From: CAJXVA01 sp963761755
GTDB lineage: Bacteria; Myxococcota_A; Polyangia; Nannocystales; Nannocystaceae
Assembly (NCBI GenBank): GCA_963761755.1
Contig: CAVXIC010000008.1
Location: 124,001-188,000, forward strand
Direction: 5' to 3'
DNA length: 64,000 bases
Position 1 is the first letter of the stretch. Each line of letters opens with the position of its first letter. The position numbers were made by a program, and so were the translations under genes. The notes beneath the pieces are model-generated. The model had not been told where the DNA came from. It worked only from the letters and a program-made list of their open reading frames with translations, and did no database searches. Positions 1 to 7,669 of this stretch are shown one piece after another.

Positions 1-58
1 CGGCGAAGTGGCTGGCCGGGTGCCAGACGGCGGCGAGGTCACGCTCGACGAGGTCCAT
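1..58 (-). CDS. bioA: BioA-like class III aminotransferase, N-terminus only
   Basis: The ATG at 58 opens a reading frame leaving the window at base 1. Its 19 visible residues read MDLVERDLAAVWHPASHFA, which matches the start of BioA, the PLP enzyme adenosylmethionine-8-amino-7-oxononanoate aminotransferase of biotin synthesis, where an acidic helix is followed by the substrate-site motif WHP. The start is supported by a TAGCCT element eight bases upstream. Only the N-terminus is seen, so a related class III aminotransferase cannot be excluded. Confidence 0.6.
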   Translation of the reverse strand, partial: MDLVERDLAAVWHPASHFA

Positions 59-66
59 CGGGGCGC

Positions 67-72
67 AGGCTA
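67..72 (-). promoter_or_regulatory. -10-like element, leaderless type
   Basis: TAGCCT on the minus strand ends eight bases before the ATG at 58, placing the predicted transcript start at or next to the start codon. No clear -35 is seen. Confidence 0.4.
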
Positions 73-190
73 GCAGCCTCCGCGCAGCTGCGAACCTCGA
101 CGCGCGGCCCAAAAGGCCCCTGCCTGCGGCCGACGGGTCGCCCTACGCTTCACCCCAAACGGGCGTCTTCTGGCGCCTGCGAGACTCCAG

Positions 191-2479
191 TCATTCGACT
201 TCTCGAGACGAGCGCTTGATTGAGGACTCGCCGCCGCGGACCGAACGCACGCCGGTCGGCCCGTCGTCCAGCTGACGCCGCACCCGCGCCACCAGCGGCA
301 GGTCCTCGTCCGCGTCCCGCCACCGTTGCGCCGCGGCGACGCGCTGCGCATGCGCCGATGGAGCATCGCCCGACCGTTCGGCGACCTCGGCGGCCAAGGT
401 GAGGGCCCACGGATTGTCGGGGGTCGCGGCGAGCAGGCGACTTGCGTGTTCACGGGCCCGTTGGAGGGCTCGCGGGTCTCCGGCGGCCGCGGAGCACAGG
501 GCGCCGCGAAGTGCGGCCTCGGTGCTCGTGGTCTCGAAGCCCCAGGGGGCGAGCGCGAACACGGTGGGGGAGGCGGGCGGCTCGGTGCACGCGTCGGCGG
601 TGCGGGCTCGCACCGCGACGCCGACCCACCCCTGCCCGTCCCCCTGCCACAGCGCCTGGGCGAACCCCGGCGGCAGGTCGGCGCACTGAGAGGGGACGGG
701 GGTGACCTCGAACCTCCACGCGCTCGCGCACCACAGCTGCCGCAGATGGGGGCGGTGCGGGTGCGCATCCCCGAGCGCCTCGATGCCGGCCCACGCCTGC
801 CGCATCTTGCCCGCGTCCATGGCGGAGGCCAGCGAGGGGGTCGGGTCGACGGCGAACACCCGGCTGGCCAGGGCGAGGCCGCGGTCTCGCTGCCCTCGGC
901 GCGAGGCGAGCCAGGCCAAGCGCGTGGCGAACAGCGGGACGTAGGGATGGGCGTCGGTCAGGTCCGAGAGGTGTTGCTCCGCTTCGTCGACCCGGCCCAG
1001 GCTGAGCTCGAGATCGACCCGTGCGCGCTGGAAGCGGTGCGGGAGCAGCGGGTCCTTCGGGGGGTTCTCGAGCCGGGCTTCGAGCTTGGCGAGGACCTCG
1101 CGCGCGCCCGCGGAGGCGTCGGGCGAGCCGTCGCGCAGCGCGGGCAAGAGGGTGGCGTCGATCCACAGCGGGACGAACTCGCTCGGCGTGCTCGCCGGAT
1201 CCCACGCGATCGCGTAGTACTCACCGCACGCGGCCTCGGCCCGGTGGATCCACGCGGCGCTGCCCTCGAGGCGCCCGTCGATCCGGCACGCCGCGGCGCG
1301 CCCGGCCGGATCCTCGAGCGCGTGGTGGATCGAGGCCTGCCAGAAGTGCACCGCGGCGCTGCGGGGCGCCCGTGCCCCGACGCGGTCCAGCACGCGGAGC
1401 GCCGCCGCATCGTCGCCCGCGTCGAACATGCGTACCGCGGCCGCCAGATCCATGCGCGCCGCATCATCGGGCAGCCCGCGCGGGCCCAGGGCCCACGGCG
1501 TCTGCCACCACGCCGCGGCCGCGAGCGCGCCCACCCCCGCCACGGCAGCGACCGCGAGGCGTCGGCGACCGGCACTTCGCAGCGGGCTCAGCAGGTCGAT
1601 GGCTGCCGCCGCGGAGCTGGGTCGCTCGTCCACCGACGTGCTCAAGCAGCGCATGCACAGGCGAAGCACCGGCCAGGGGGTGTCGCTGCGCAGGGCTCTG
1701 ATCGATGGGGGCCGGGTGGAGGCGAGCTGCTTGAGGTAGCCCGAGGGGGTCTTGGCGCTCCACGGCAGGCGCCCGGTGATCATCTGGTAGAGCATCACCC
1801 CGAACGCGAACAGATCCGAGCGGACCGAGGCGCTCTCGCCCTCCCACAGCTCCGGCGACATGTACGCCGGAGAGCCGAAGATCGTGCCCGCCTCGGTGCG
1901 CACCAGCGCCTGAATCGAGCTCGCACTGGGGTCTCCTCGCGGGGCCTCCTCGATGCCCGCGACCCCGAAGTCCACCACGATTGCACCGCGGTGCGTGAGC
2001 ATGACGTTGCCCGGCTTGAGGTCGCGGTGAATCACGCCGACCTCGTGTGCGGCCTCCAGCCCCTCGAGCACCTGCATCGCGACGCGACGGATCTCCTTGA
2101 AGTCCATCCGGCCCTCCTCCCCATCGAGTCGCTCTTGCAGCGTCTTGCCGACGATGTACTGCATCGTGAAGAAGGGCAGGCCGTCTTCTTCGCCGGTGTC
2201 GTAAATCCGCACGACGTGCGGGTGCGTGACGGCGTGGGCCAGCGCGACCTCGCGCAGGAACCGGCGCACCGTGTCGCGGTTCTTGGCCAGCTCGGGGTCG
2301 AGTGCCTTGAGCGCGACGTCCTTGCCCAGCAGCTGGTCTCGGGCGAGCCAGACGTTCCCGTTCGCGCCGCGGCCCAGATGGCGCTCCAGCACGTAGCGAC
2401 GGCCGAGGATCGTCTCGGCCTCCCAGACGATGGACGCTCCCGGCGCGTCGTCGTCGAGCGGGGTGTCCTCCATGGTCAC
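191..2479 (-). CDS. Ser/Thr protein kinase with membrane anchor and TPR-like C-terminal half
   Basis: This is a Hanks-type kinase of about 760 residues. The glycine loop LGRGANGNV lies near residue 35, the ATP-binding lysine in VALKAL near 58, the catalytic HRDLKPGN at about 151, DFG near 170 and SPE in the activation segment near 209. One transmembrane helix follows at about 307-325. The remaining 430 residues are Ala-rich helices resembling degenerate TPRs and should lie outside the membrane. The start may be GTG 2479 or ATG 2473; both are close behind the cstA stop at 2487, so the kinase is probably co-transcribed with cstA. Its substrate is unknown. Confidence 0.88.
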   Translation of the reverse strand: MTMEDTPLDDDAPGASIVWEAETILGRRYVLERHLGRGANGNVWLARDQLLGKDVALKALDPELAKNRDTVRRFLREVALAHAVTHPHVVRIYDTGEEDGLPFFTMQYIVGKTLQERLDGEEGRMDFKEIRRVAMQVLEGLEAAHEVGVIHRDLKPGNVMLTHRGAIVVDFGVAGIEEAPRGDPSASSIQALVRTEAGTIFGSPAYMSPELWEGESASVRSDLFAFGVMLYQMITGRLPWSAKTPSGYLKQLASTRPPSIRALRSDTPWPVLRLCMRCLSTSVDERPSSAAAAIDLLSPLRSAGRRRLAVAAVAGVGALAAAAWWQTPWALGPRGLPDDAARMDLAAAVRMFDAGDDAAALRVLDRVGARAPRSAAVHFWQASIHHALEDPAGRAAACRIDGRLEGSAAWIHRAEAACGEYYAIAWDPASTPSEFVPLWIDATLLPALRDGSPDASAGAREVLAKLEARLENPPKDPLLPHRFQRARVDLELSLGRVDEAEQHLSDLTDAHPYVPLFATRLAWLASRRGQRDRGLALASRVFAVDPTPSLASAMDAGKMRQAWAGIEALGDAHPHRPHLRQLWCASAWRFEVTPVPSQCADLPPGFAQALWQGDGQGWVGVAVRARTADACTEPPASPTVFALAPWGFETTSTEAALRGALCSAAAGDPRALQRAREHASRLLAATPDNPWALTLAAEVAERSGDAPSAHAQRVAAAQRWRDADEDLPLVARVRRQLDDGPTGVRSVRGGESSIKRSSREVE

Positions 2480-2486
2480 GAGCCTA

Positions 2487-4190
2487 TCACTTCGCCGGTG
2501 CGATCCGCCGCAGGGCGAGCACGGCCTCGACCAGCACGCCCAGGCCCAGGAGCAGGAGCAGGCTGCCCACGGTCAGCAGCAGCGGGTCGGTCATCTCGCT
2601 GAGGTTGATGGTCATCGCGATCAGCGTGCTGACCATCATGCCGACCGCGGGAATCGCCGCCGGCCACGACGGCCACCCCTTCTTGCGCAGGTAGATCGTC
2701 ACCACGATCAACGTCAGGCTCGCGAGCAGCTGGTTGGTGGTCCCGAAGAGCTGCCACAGGGCCAACCCGGCGGGGCGCGCCACCATCTGCCCGCCGACCT
2801 CGACGTCGACCTCGTAGAAGGCGAACAAGGCGATCACGCCGCAGGCGATTGCCGAGGCGACGTAGCGGTTCTGCGAGCCGGGGATCTTGAAGGTGGCGCC
2901 GATCTCCTCGACGTTGAAGCGCAGCAGCCGCGTCGCCGAGTCCAAGGTGGTCAAGGCGAACGAGACGACCACCATCGCGATGAGCGCCGCGGACACCCCT
3001 GCTCCCAGGCCCAAGCTGGTCAGGAACGTGGTCGTGCCCTGGATGAAGGTGTCGATCTTGGCCGGCAGTGCCTGGACCGAGGCCCAGTCGTGGTAGATGC
3101 CGTGCCACGCCTGGGGGGACGAGATGCCGGCCGTGCACGCCAGCGTGGCGAGCAAGCCCAGCAGGCTCTCACCGACCATCGCGCCGTAGCCGATCGGCCG
3201 GGCATCGGTCTCCTTGTCCAGCTGCTTGGCCGTGGTGCCCGAGCTGACCAGTCCGTGAAAACCGCTCGCGGCTCCGCAAGCGATCACGATGAAGACGAAG
3301 GGGATCACCGAGGGTGCACCCGGTGGGTTCAAACGGACAGCCGGCGCGGCGAACTCGTGCCCACCGACCATCAGCCCGACGTAGGCCAAGCCCAGGCCCA
3401 AGTACAGCAGCAAGCCGTTGAGGAAGTCGCGAGACTGCAGCAGCGCCCATACCGGCAGCACCGAGGCGGCGAAGGCGTAGGCGAGCAGCAGCCAGGTCCA
3501 GGTCTCGGGCAGCGGCCAGGCCGACTCGGGCAGGCCCATCGTGGGCAGCCGCATGCCCAGGCCGATGCTGCCCAGCTCGATCGCGAACCCGATCACCGCG
3601 ACCGGCAGCAGACCGACGCCCTTCTTGTGCATCAGCACGCCGGCGATCATCGCGACGACCATCAGCGTGACGGACGGCAAGACCGCCTGCGGATAGCCCG
3701 GCGAACCCGGCGCGAGCTCCAGCGCGAACAGGCGCGAGATGACGTAGACGAACACGCCCATCGCCAGCGCGACCCCGAAGAAGATGATCAGATGCAGGAG
3801 GGTGCGCGCCCTCGGCCCGACCACGTCCCGCGAGACCTCGCCGATCGAGAGTCCCCGGTGCCGCACCGAGACGACCAGCGCGGAGAAATCGTGGACGCAG
3901 CCGACGAAGAGCGCGCCGAGCACGACCCAGCAGACCGCCGGGAGCCACCCCCAGATCACCGCGACCGCCGGCCCCAACATGGGCGCGAGGCCGGTGATCG
4001 ACGCGAAGTGATGCCCAAACAAGATCGCCGGCCGGGTGGGGATGTAGTCCACGTCGTCCCGCAGCGTGTGGCTCGGCGTGGGGGCCGATCCATCGAGGTG
4101 AAACACCCGTTCGGCGAGGAACCGCGCGTAGACGCGGTATCCCACGAAGTAGGCGGCGAAGGCGCAAAGCACGACGACGACGGGTGGCAC
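2487..4190 (-). CDS. cstA: CstA-family carbon starvation transporter
   Basis: The 567-residue product is almost entirely transmembrane helices, roughly fifteen. It carries the family-typical N-terminal region with FLAERVF and RPAILFGHHF followed by ITGLAPMLGP. CstA/BtsT proteins take up peptides or pyruvate, typically during nutrient limitation. At 567 residues it is shorter than the E. coli paralogues of about 700 and falls in the short subclass. The GTG start at 4190 is the first in frame. Its stop is only 7-13 bases from the downstream kinase start. The substrate cannot be told from the sequence. Confidence 0.88.
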   Translation of the reverse strand: MPPVVVVLCAFAAYFVGYRVYARFLAERVFHLDGSAPTPSHTLRDDVDYIPTRPAILFGHHFASITGLAPMLGPAVAVIWGWLPAVCWVVLGALFVGCVHDFSALVVSVRHRGLSIGEVSRDVVGPRARTLLHLIIFFGVALAMGVFVYVISRLFALELAPGSPGYPQAVLPSVTLMVVAMIAGVLMHKKGVGLLPVAVIGFAIELGSIGLGMRLPTMGLPESAWPLPETWTWLLLAYAFAASVLPVWALLQSRDFLNGLLLYLGLGLAYVGLMVGGHEFAAPAVRLNPPGAPSVIPFVFIVIACGAASGFHGLVSSGTTAKQLDKETDARPIGYGAMVGESLLGLLATLACTAGISSPQAWHGIYHDWASVQALPAKIDTFIQGTTTFLTSLGLGAGVSAALIAMVVVSFALTTLDSATRLLRFNVEEIGATFKIPGSQNRYVASAIACGVIALFAFYEVDVEVGGQMVARPAGLALWQLFGTTNQLLASLTLIVVTIYLRKKGWPSWPAAIPAVGMMVSTLIAMTINLSEMTDPLLLTVGSLLLLLGLGVLVEAVLALRRIAPAK

Positions 4191-4267
4191 GGACCCACAT
4201 CTAACAGGGTTCGAGCCCTCGGCACACGTCGGTGGGCTCCGTCACCGGCGAGCCGGCGCCGGTGCAC

Positions 4268-4273
4268 TACACT
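4268..4273 (+). promoter_or_regulatory. -10-like element, leaderless type
   Basis: TACACT ends six bases before the GTG at 4280, which is itself the start of a signal peptide. Confidence 0.4.
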
Positions 4274-4279
4274 GGCAGG

Positions 4280-4970
4280 GTGCGCGCGTGGACGATCGGG
4301 TTGATGCTGGGGTTGGGTGGGTGTTTCGTGCAGGTGGACGAGCCCGACGATGGACGACCCGCCGGCCGAACCGTGCGACGCGGTGGCCTGCTCGGACCAT
4401 GGCTACTGCGAGGAGGGCACGTGTTTTTGTGACCCGTACTACGTCGGCAACCCCAACGCGCTGCACGGCTGCCAACCTGCTGGGGCCTTGGGCGCGTGCG
4501 ACACGACCTGCGGTCTCAATGCGTTCTGCGAGGAGGCAGCCTGCGTCTGCGCCGAGGGGTTCGTCGCGGTGTGCGGGACCGGGGACTGCATGCCCCAGAC
4601 GCAGGTGTGCGACGGCATCACCGACTGTCTCAACGAGAACGACGAGAACCCCGAGGTGTGCGAGATCGCCGAGGTCATGCAGTGGACGCTCGCCGATGGG
4701 TGCGACGACGGGATCGATATCGAATATCGACTGTGGGCGCTGGACCGCGGCTGGGTCTGGCCGTCCCTCGACGAGGCCTTCGTCACCGAAGGCCCGGACG
4801 TGCTCTCCCGCACCACCATCGAGTGCGTGCGCGGCGAGACGATCTGCTTGGGCGCGGAGCTCGACGGCGTGAGCTGGGGCGTCGGTCTGGACGGCGCCAG
4901 GACCTGCGAGGACTGCTGCCAGCCCTGTCAGCCGGGCGTCGTCGACTTCGGCACATTGGCGTGCGGTTGA
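4280..4970 (+). CDS. Cys-rich lipoprotein with EGF-like and LDLR-A-like repeats; apparent frameshift near 4352
   Basis: From GTG 4280 the frame encodes a lipoprotein signal, VRAWTIGLMLGLGGC, with a good lipobox. The mature part continues in the next frame: a Cys-rich segment with EGF-like spacing (CSDHGYCEEGTC), then a segment resembling an LDL-receptor class A repeat (VCDGITDCLNENDE), ending in a paired-Cys tail CEDCCQPCQPG. Removing one G from the GG at 4352-4353 joins the two frames into DEPDDDDPPAEPC without a gap, so this is probably one gene of about 230 residues with a sequence error or a real indel. If the indel is real, translation from ATG 4350 would give a protein without export signal. 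The role is unknown; such surface lipoproteins are common in myxobacteria. Confidence 0.6.
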
Positions 4971-5061
4971 CCACCTGCCGCCGGTGGGGGCGCCCTGGAC
5001 GAGGTGGGGGGCCAGTGGCATAGTCCCGCGACGCCGCCCCCGAGGCGGTGCATGAGTCGAA

Positions 5062-5541
5062 ATGACCGAGATCGCTCAGCTCTTTGAATCTGCGCTCCGC
5101 GAGAACCGGGCGAGCCTGCTGCGCTCGGCGGCCAAGAGCACCATCGCGCGGATGCCCCCCTCGACCACCTTGGGGGCGTTGCTCGACAGTGATGCCGCGC
5201 AGGCCGTCCGCGCGCTGACGCTGGCCGAGCTCACCGAGGCGCTCGAAGAGGCGGGTCTGTCTCCGCGACCCGCAGGGGGACGGCGCCGGCGGGTGGTCGA
5301 CGCGGCGGGCGAGGTCGGCACCGACAGTGACGCGTGGGGAGGCGAGCCCGACGAGGCCCGGCTCTTCCGCCGCATCCTCGATGCGATGGCCGAAGAACCG
5401 CTGACGATCGGACAGCTGTCCAAGGAGGTCGCCATCGCGGTGGACGAGCTGCGCGGCTACCTCGCCTGGATGAAGAAGGCTGGCAAGGTCGTCAGCTCCG
5501 GTCGCGCCCGCGCAACCCGCTACCAAGCCGTGCAGGAGTGA
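5062..5541 (+). CDS. Small protein with C-terminal winged-helix-like domain, signalling cluster
   Basis: No family is recognised with certainty. The N-terminal 70 residues are helical. A variable basic and acidic linker (RPAGGRRRRVV) follows, and the last 60 residues, from EARLFRRILDAM to TRYQAVQE, resemble a winged helix: a helix, a turn-helix (TIGQLSKEVAIAVDELRGYL) and a basic wing GKVVSSGRARATRY. It is the first of five genes in the same direction; the next starts one base after its stop. A DNA-binding or adaptor role in the cluster is an inference. Confidence 0.7.
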   Translation: MTEIAQLFESALRENRASLLRSAAKSTIARMPPSTTLGALLDSDAAQAVRALTLAELTEALEEAGLSPRPAGGRRRRVVDAAGEVGTDSDAWGGEPDEARLFRRILDAMAEEPLTIGQLSKEVAIAVDELRGYLAWMKKAGKVVSSGRARATRYQAVQE

Positions 5542-5542
5542 C

Positions 5543-5956
5543 GTGACGGTTGGCGAGCATCTGCAGCTGCGGGAGCTCGTCGCCGCACTCAAGCACGACC
5601 TGGCCAAGTACGTCGCGTGGCGCTCGGCCAACTACGTCGACGAGGTCTGGCAAGGGCCCCTGACCGACGAACTCGTCGCGGCGCTGCAGGCCGACGTGCT
5701 GCAGACCAAGGGCTCGCTGAGCGCGTGGCAGGTGTGGGACGGCGCGTCGGCCCAGTACGCCGAGCTGCTCGGTGACGCCGCACCCCATCCCGAACTCGTC
5801 GCGGTCGGTGACGCGGTCGAGGTGCTCCGGGGCCACGAGGCGGCGCTTCGTGAGGGCGGCGAGGCGCTCGCGGCTGCGCGCGGGGAGATTCGCGAAGCGC
5901 AGCAGACCATCCGGTCCCAGCTTCGCGACCTTCACCGACGGCTGGCCACGGAGTAG
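5543..5956 (+). CDS. Helical protein of unknown function, signalling cluster
   Basis: The GTG at 5543 gives a 137-residue protein. The N-terminal half contains a KHDLAKYVAWR segment and aromatic residues; the last 50 residues (from EVLRGHEAAL to LHRRLATE) have coiled-coil character. There is no signal peptide or membrane segment. It sits between the winged-helix-like gene and the sigma-54 activator, six bases before the latter. The HDLAKY segment loosely resembles the H-region of dimerisation/phosphotransfer helices, but this is too weak to assign a function. Confidence 0.68.
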   Translation: MTVGEHLQLRELVAALKHDLAKYVAWRSANYVDEVWQGPLTDELVAALQADVLQTKGSLSAWQVWDGASAQYAELLGDAAPHPELVAVGDAVEVLRGHEAALREGGEALAAARGEIREAQQTIRSQLRDLHRRLATE

Positions 5957-5962
5957 TCCTCG

Positions 5963-7669
5963 ATGTCGCGCATTCTCATCATCGACGACGAAGACAAGTA
6001 CTTCGAGCTGTGCCAGCGGTTCATCACAGAGCACGAGTTCCTGCCGCCGGCGCGAAACTTCGCCGAGGCGCGGGCGGTGCTCGAGGCCAGCGGCAACGCC
6101 GTCGACCTCGTGCTGCTCGACGTGCACTTCGACATCCCCGACGCGCAGCTGCTGCCCTACGACAAGACCGAGCTGCTCGCGGGCAAGGACGAGAAGCGGG
6201 CCATCGAGCGCCTGCGCCGGGCCCAGGGCCTGCACATCCTCGACCAGCTGCGTCGCAGCGCGCCGGACCTGCCGGTCATCGTGATGACCGCGCGAGACGA
6301 CCTGCCGATCGAGGCCGACTCCGAGCGTCTGCAGGCCCAGGACTACACGTATCTCCTCGACGACGAGTACCTGGACGCTCGCTCCCTTCGGCTCCAGATC
6401 GAGAACATCCTCGCCCAGCGCGCGGCGCCCCAAGGAGCCGAGGACGAGCCGTTCTATTGGGGCAAGACGTCCAAGATGCAGGGACTTCGGCGCCGCCTGT
6501 CGATCTTGGCGCGCGGCCAGCTTCCGATCATCTTGTTGGGATCGACCGGGACGGGCAAGAGCCTGCTCGCCCGCGAGTTCATCCACGCGCGCTCCAAGCG
6601 CGAAGGACCCTTCGTCGCCGTCGACCTCTCCACCGTCCCGCACGATCTGATGGGCGCGCACCTGTTCGGGGTGGTCAAGGGCGCGTACACCGGGGCGACC
6701 GCGTCGCGCGAGGGCGTGCTGGAGCACGCGCAGGGCGGCACGCTCTTTCTCGACGAGATTGGAAACCTCAGCGTCGATCTTCAGAAGTCGCTGCTGCTGG
6801 TGCTGCAAGAGGGGCGCTACCGCCCGGTGGGATCGGTCGAGGAGCGGGTCGCCGACATCAAGCTCGTCGTCGCGACCAACGAGAACCTCGTCGAGATGGT
6901 CCGGCAGGGCAACTTTCGCGAGGACCTCTACATGCGGCTCAACCCCGCCACGGCCATGCGCTTGCCCAGCCTCACCGAGCGCAAGGATGACTTCTCGGTC
7001 CTGCTCGAGGTGTTCGTCGCGCGGGTGGCCCAGGAGGCCTACAACGCCGATCTGCTGCGGCAGTACGCGCAGCAGCGCGGGCTGGCCGTGCGCGAGGCCG
7101 ACGCGGTTCCGGTCAGCGTCAGTCGCAAGGTCCCCACCAAGTCCGACAGCCGCCGCATCCACTTCGTGTTCCATCCGAGCAGCTACAAGCAGCTCCGCGA
7201 CTTCGCCTGGCCGGGCAACTTTCGGCAGTTCGAGATGTTCCTCTCCAATCTGATCACGCTCTCGCTCGTGGAGTTGGTCGATCAGGCCGAGGTCGTGGAG
7301 CCGAACAACCCCGCCGACGCCAGTCGTCCGGATGTCATCCCGATCCTGCCTCGGATCGTTCGAGAGCTGATGCGCCCGATGGACATCTCTCGCGCCGACC
7401 CGGGCGGAGACGAGACGGGTGTTCGCGTGCTCGACGATGGCGACCACCGCGTCAGCGTCACGGTGCGCGGCGGCGACTCGCTCAACGCCGTGTCGTGCGC
7501 CGTCGAGCGACAGTACCTGGAGCTGCTGTTCGAGAAATACGAAGGCGACCTGGCGCGTATGGCCGGGGTGCTGCTGTCGGATCCTACGGCCGGACGCAAG
7601 GTGCAGCTGCGCATGAATCAGCTCGGGATCAAGCTGCGCTCGCTCAAACAGCGGCGGCGGGCGAGATGA
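5963..7669 (+). CDS. NtrC-like sigma-54-dependent response regulator with expanded receiver
   Basis: The 568-residue product has a receiver domain (residues 1-150) with the acidic pair in IIDDED and the phospho-acceptor Asp in LVLLDVHFD. About 30 extra residues lie between that Asp strand and the next strand, and the usual Lys-Pro near the end of the domain is missing (DYTYLLDDEYLD). The AAA+ domain has Walker A GSTGTGKS near residue 193, the sigma-54 contact loop as GAYTGA near 240, Walker B GTLFLDEIG near 260 and RxDLYxRL arginine motifs. The last 50 residues form a Fis-type helix-turn-helix. It should drive sigma-54 promoters when activated, probably by the downstream kinase-like protein, whose ATG overlaps its TGA at 7666. 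Confidence 0.88.
   Translation: MSRILIIDDEDKYFELCQRFITEHEFLPPARNFAEARAVLEASGNAVDLVLLDVHFDIPDAQLLPYDKTELLAGKDEKRAIERLRRAQGLHILDQLRRSAPDLPVIVMTARDDLPIEADSERLQAQDYTYLLDDEYLDARSLRLQIENILAQRAAPQGAEDEPFYWGKTSKMQGLRRRLSILARGQLPIILLGSTGTGKSLLAREFIHARSKREGPFVAVDLSTVPHDLMGAHLFGVVKGAYTGATASREGVLEHAQGGTLFLDEIGNLSVDLQKSLLLVLQEGRYRPVGSVEERVADIKLVVATNENLVEMVRQGNFREDLYMRLNPATAMRLPSLTERKDDFSVLLEVFVARVAQEAYNADLLRQYAQQRGLAVREADAVPVSVSRKVPTKSDSRRIHFVFHPSSYKQLRDFAWPGNFRQFEMFLSNLITLSLVELVDQAEVVEPNNPADASRPDVIPILPRIVRELMRPMDISRADPGGDETGVRVLDDGDHRVSVTVRGGDSLNAVSCAVERQYLELLFEKYEGDLARMAGVLLSDPTAGRKVQLRMNQLGIKLRSLKQRRRAR

Noticed and set aside
326..2602. A 758-residue plus-strand frame opposite the first kinase
   Set aside because: Arg/Gly/Ala-rich shadow without motifs; the minus strand has a complete kinase domain.
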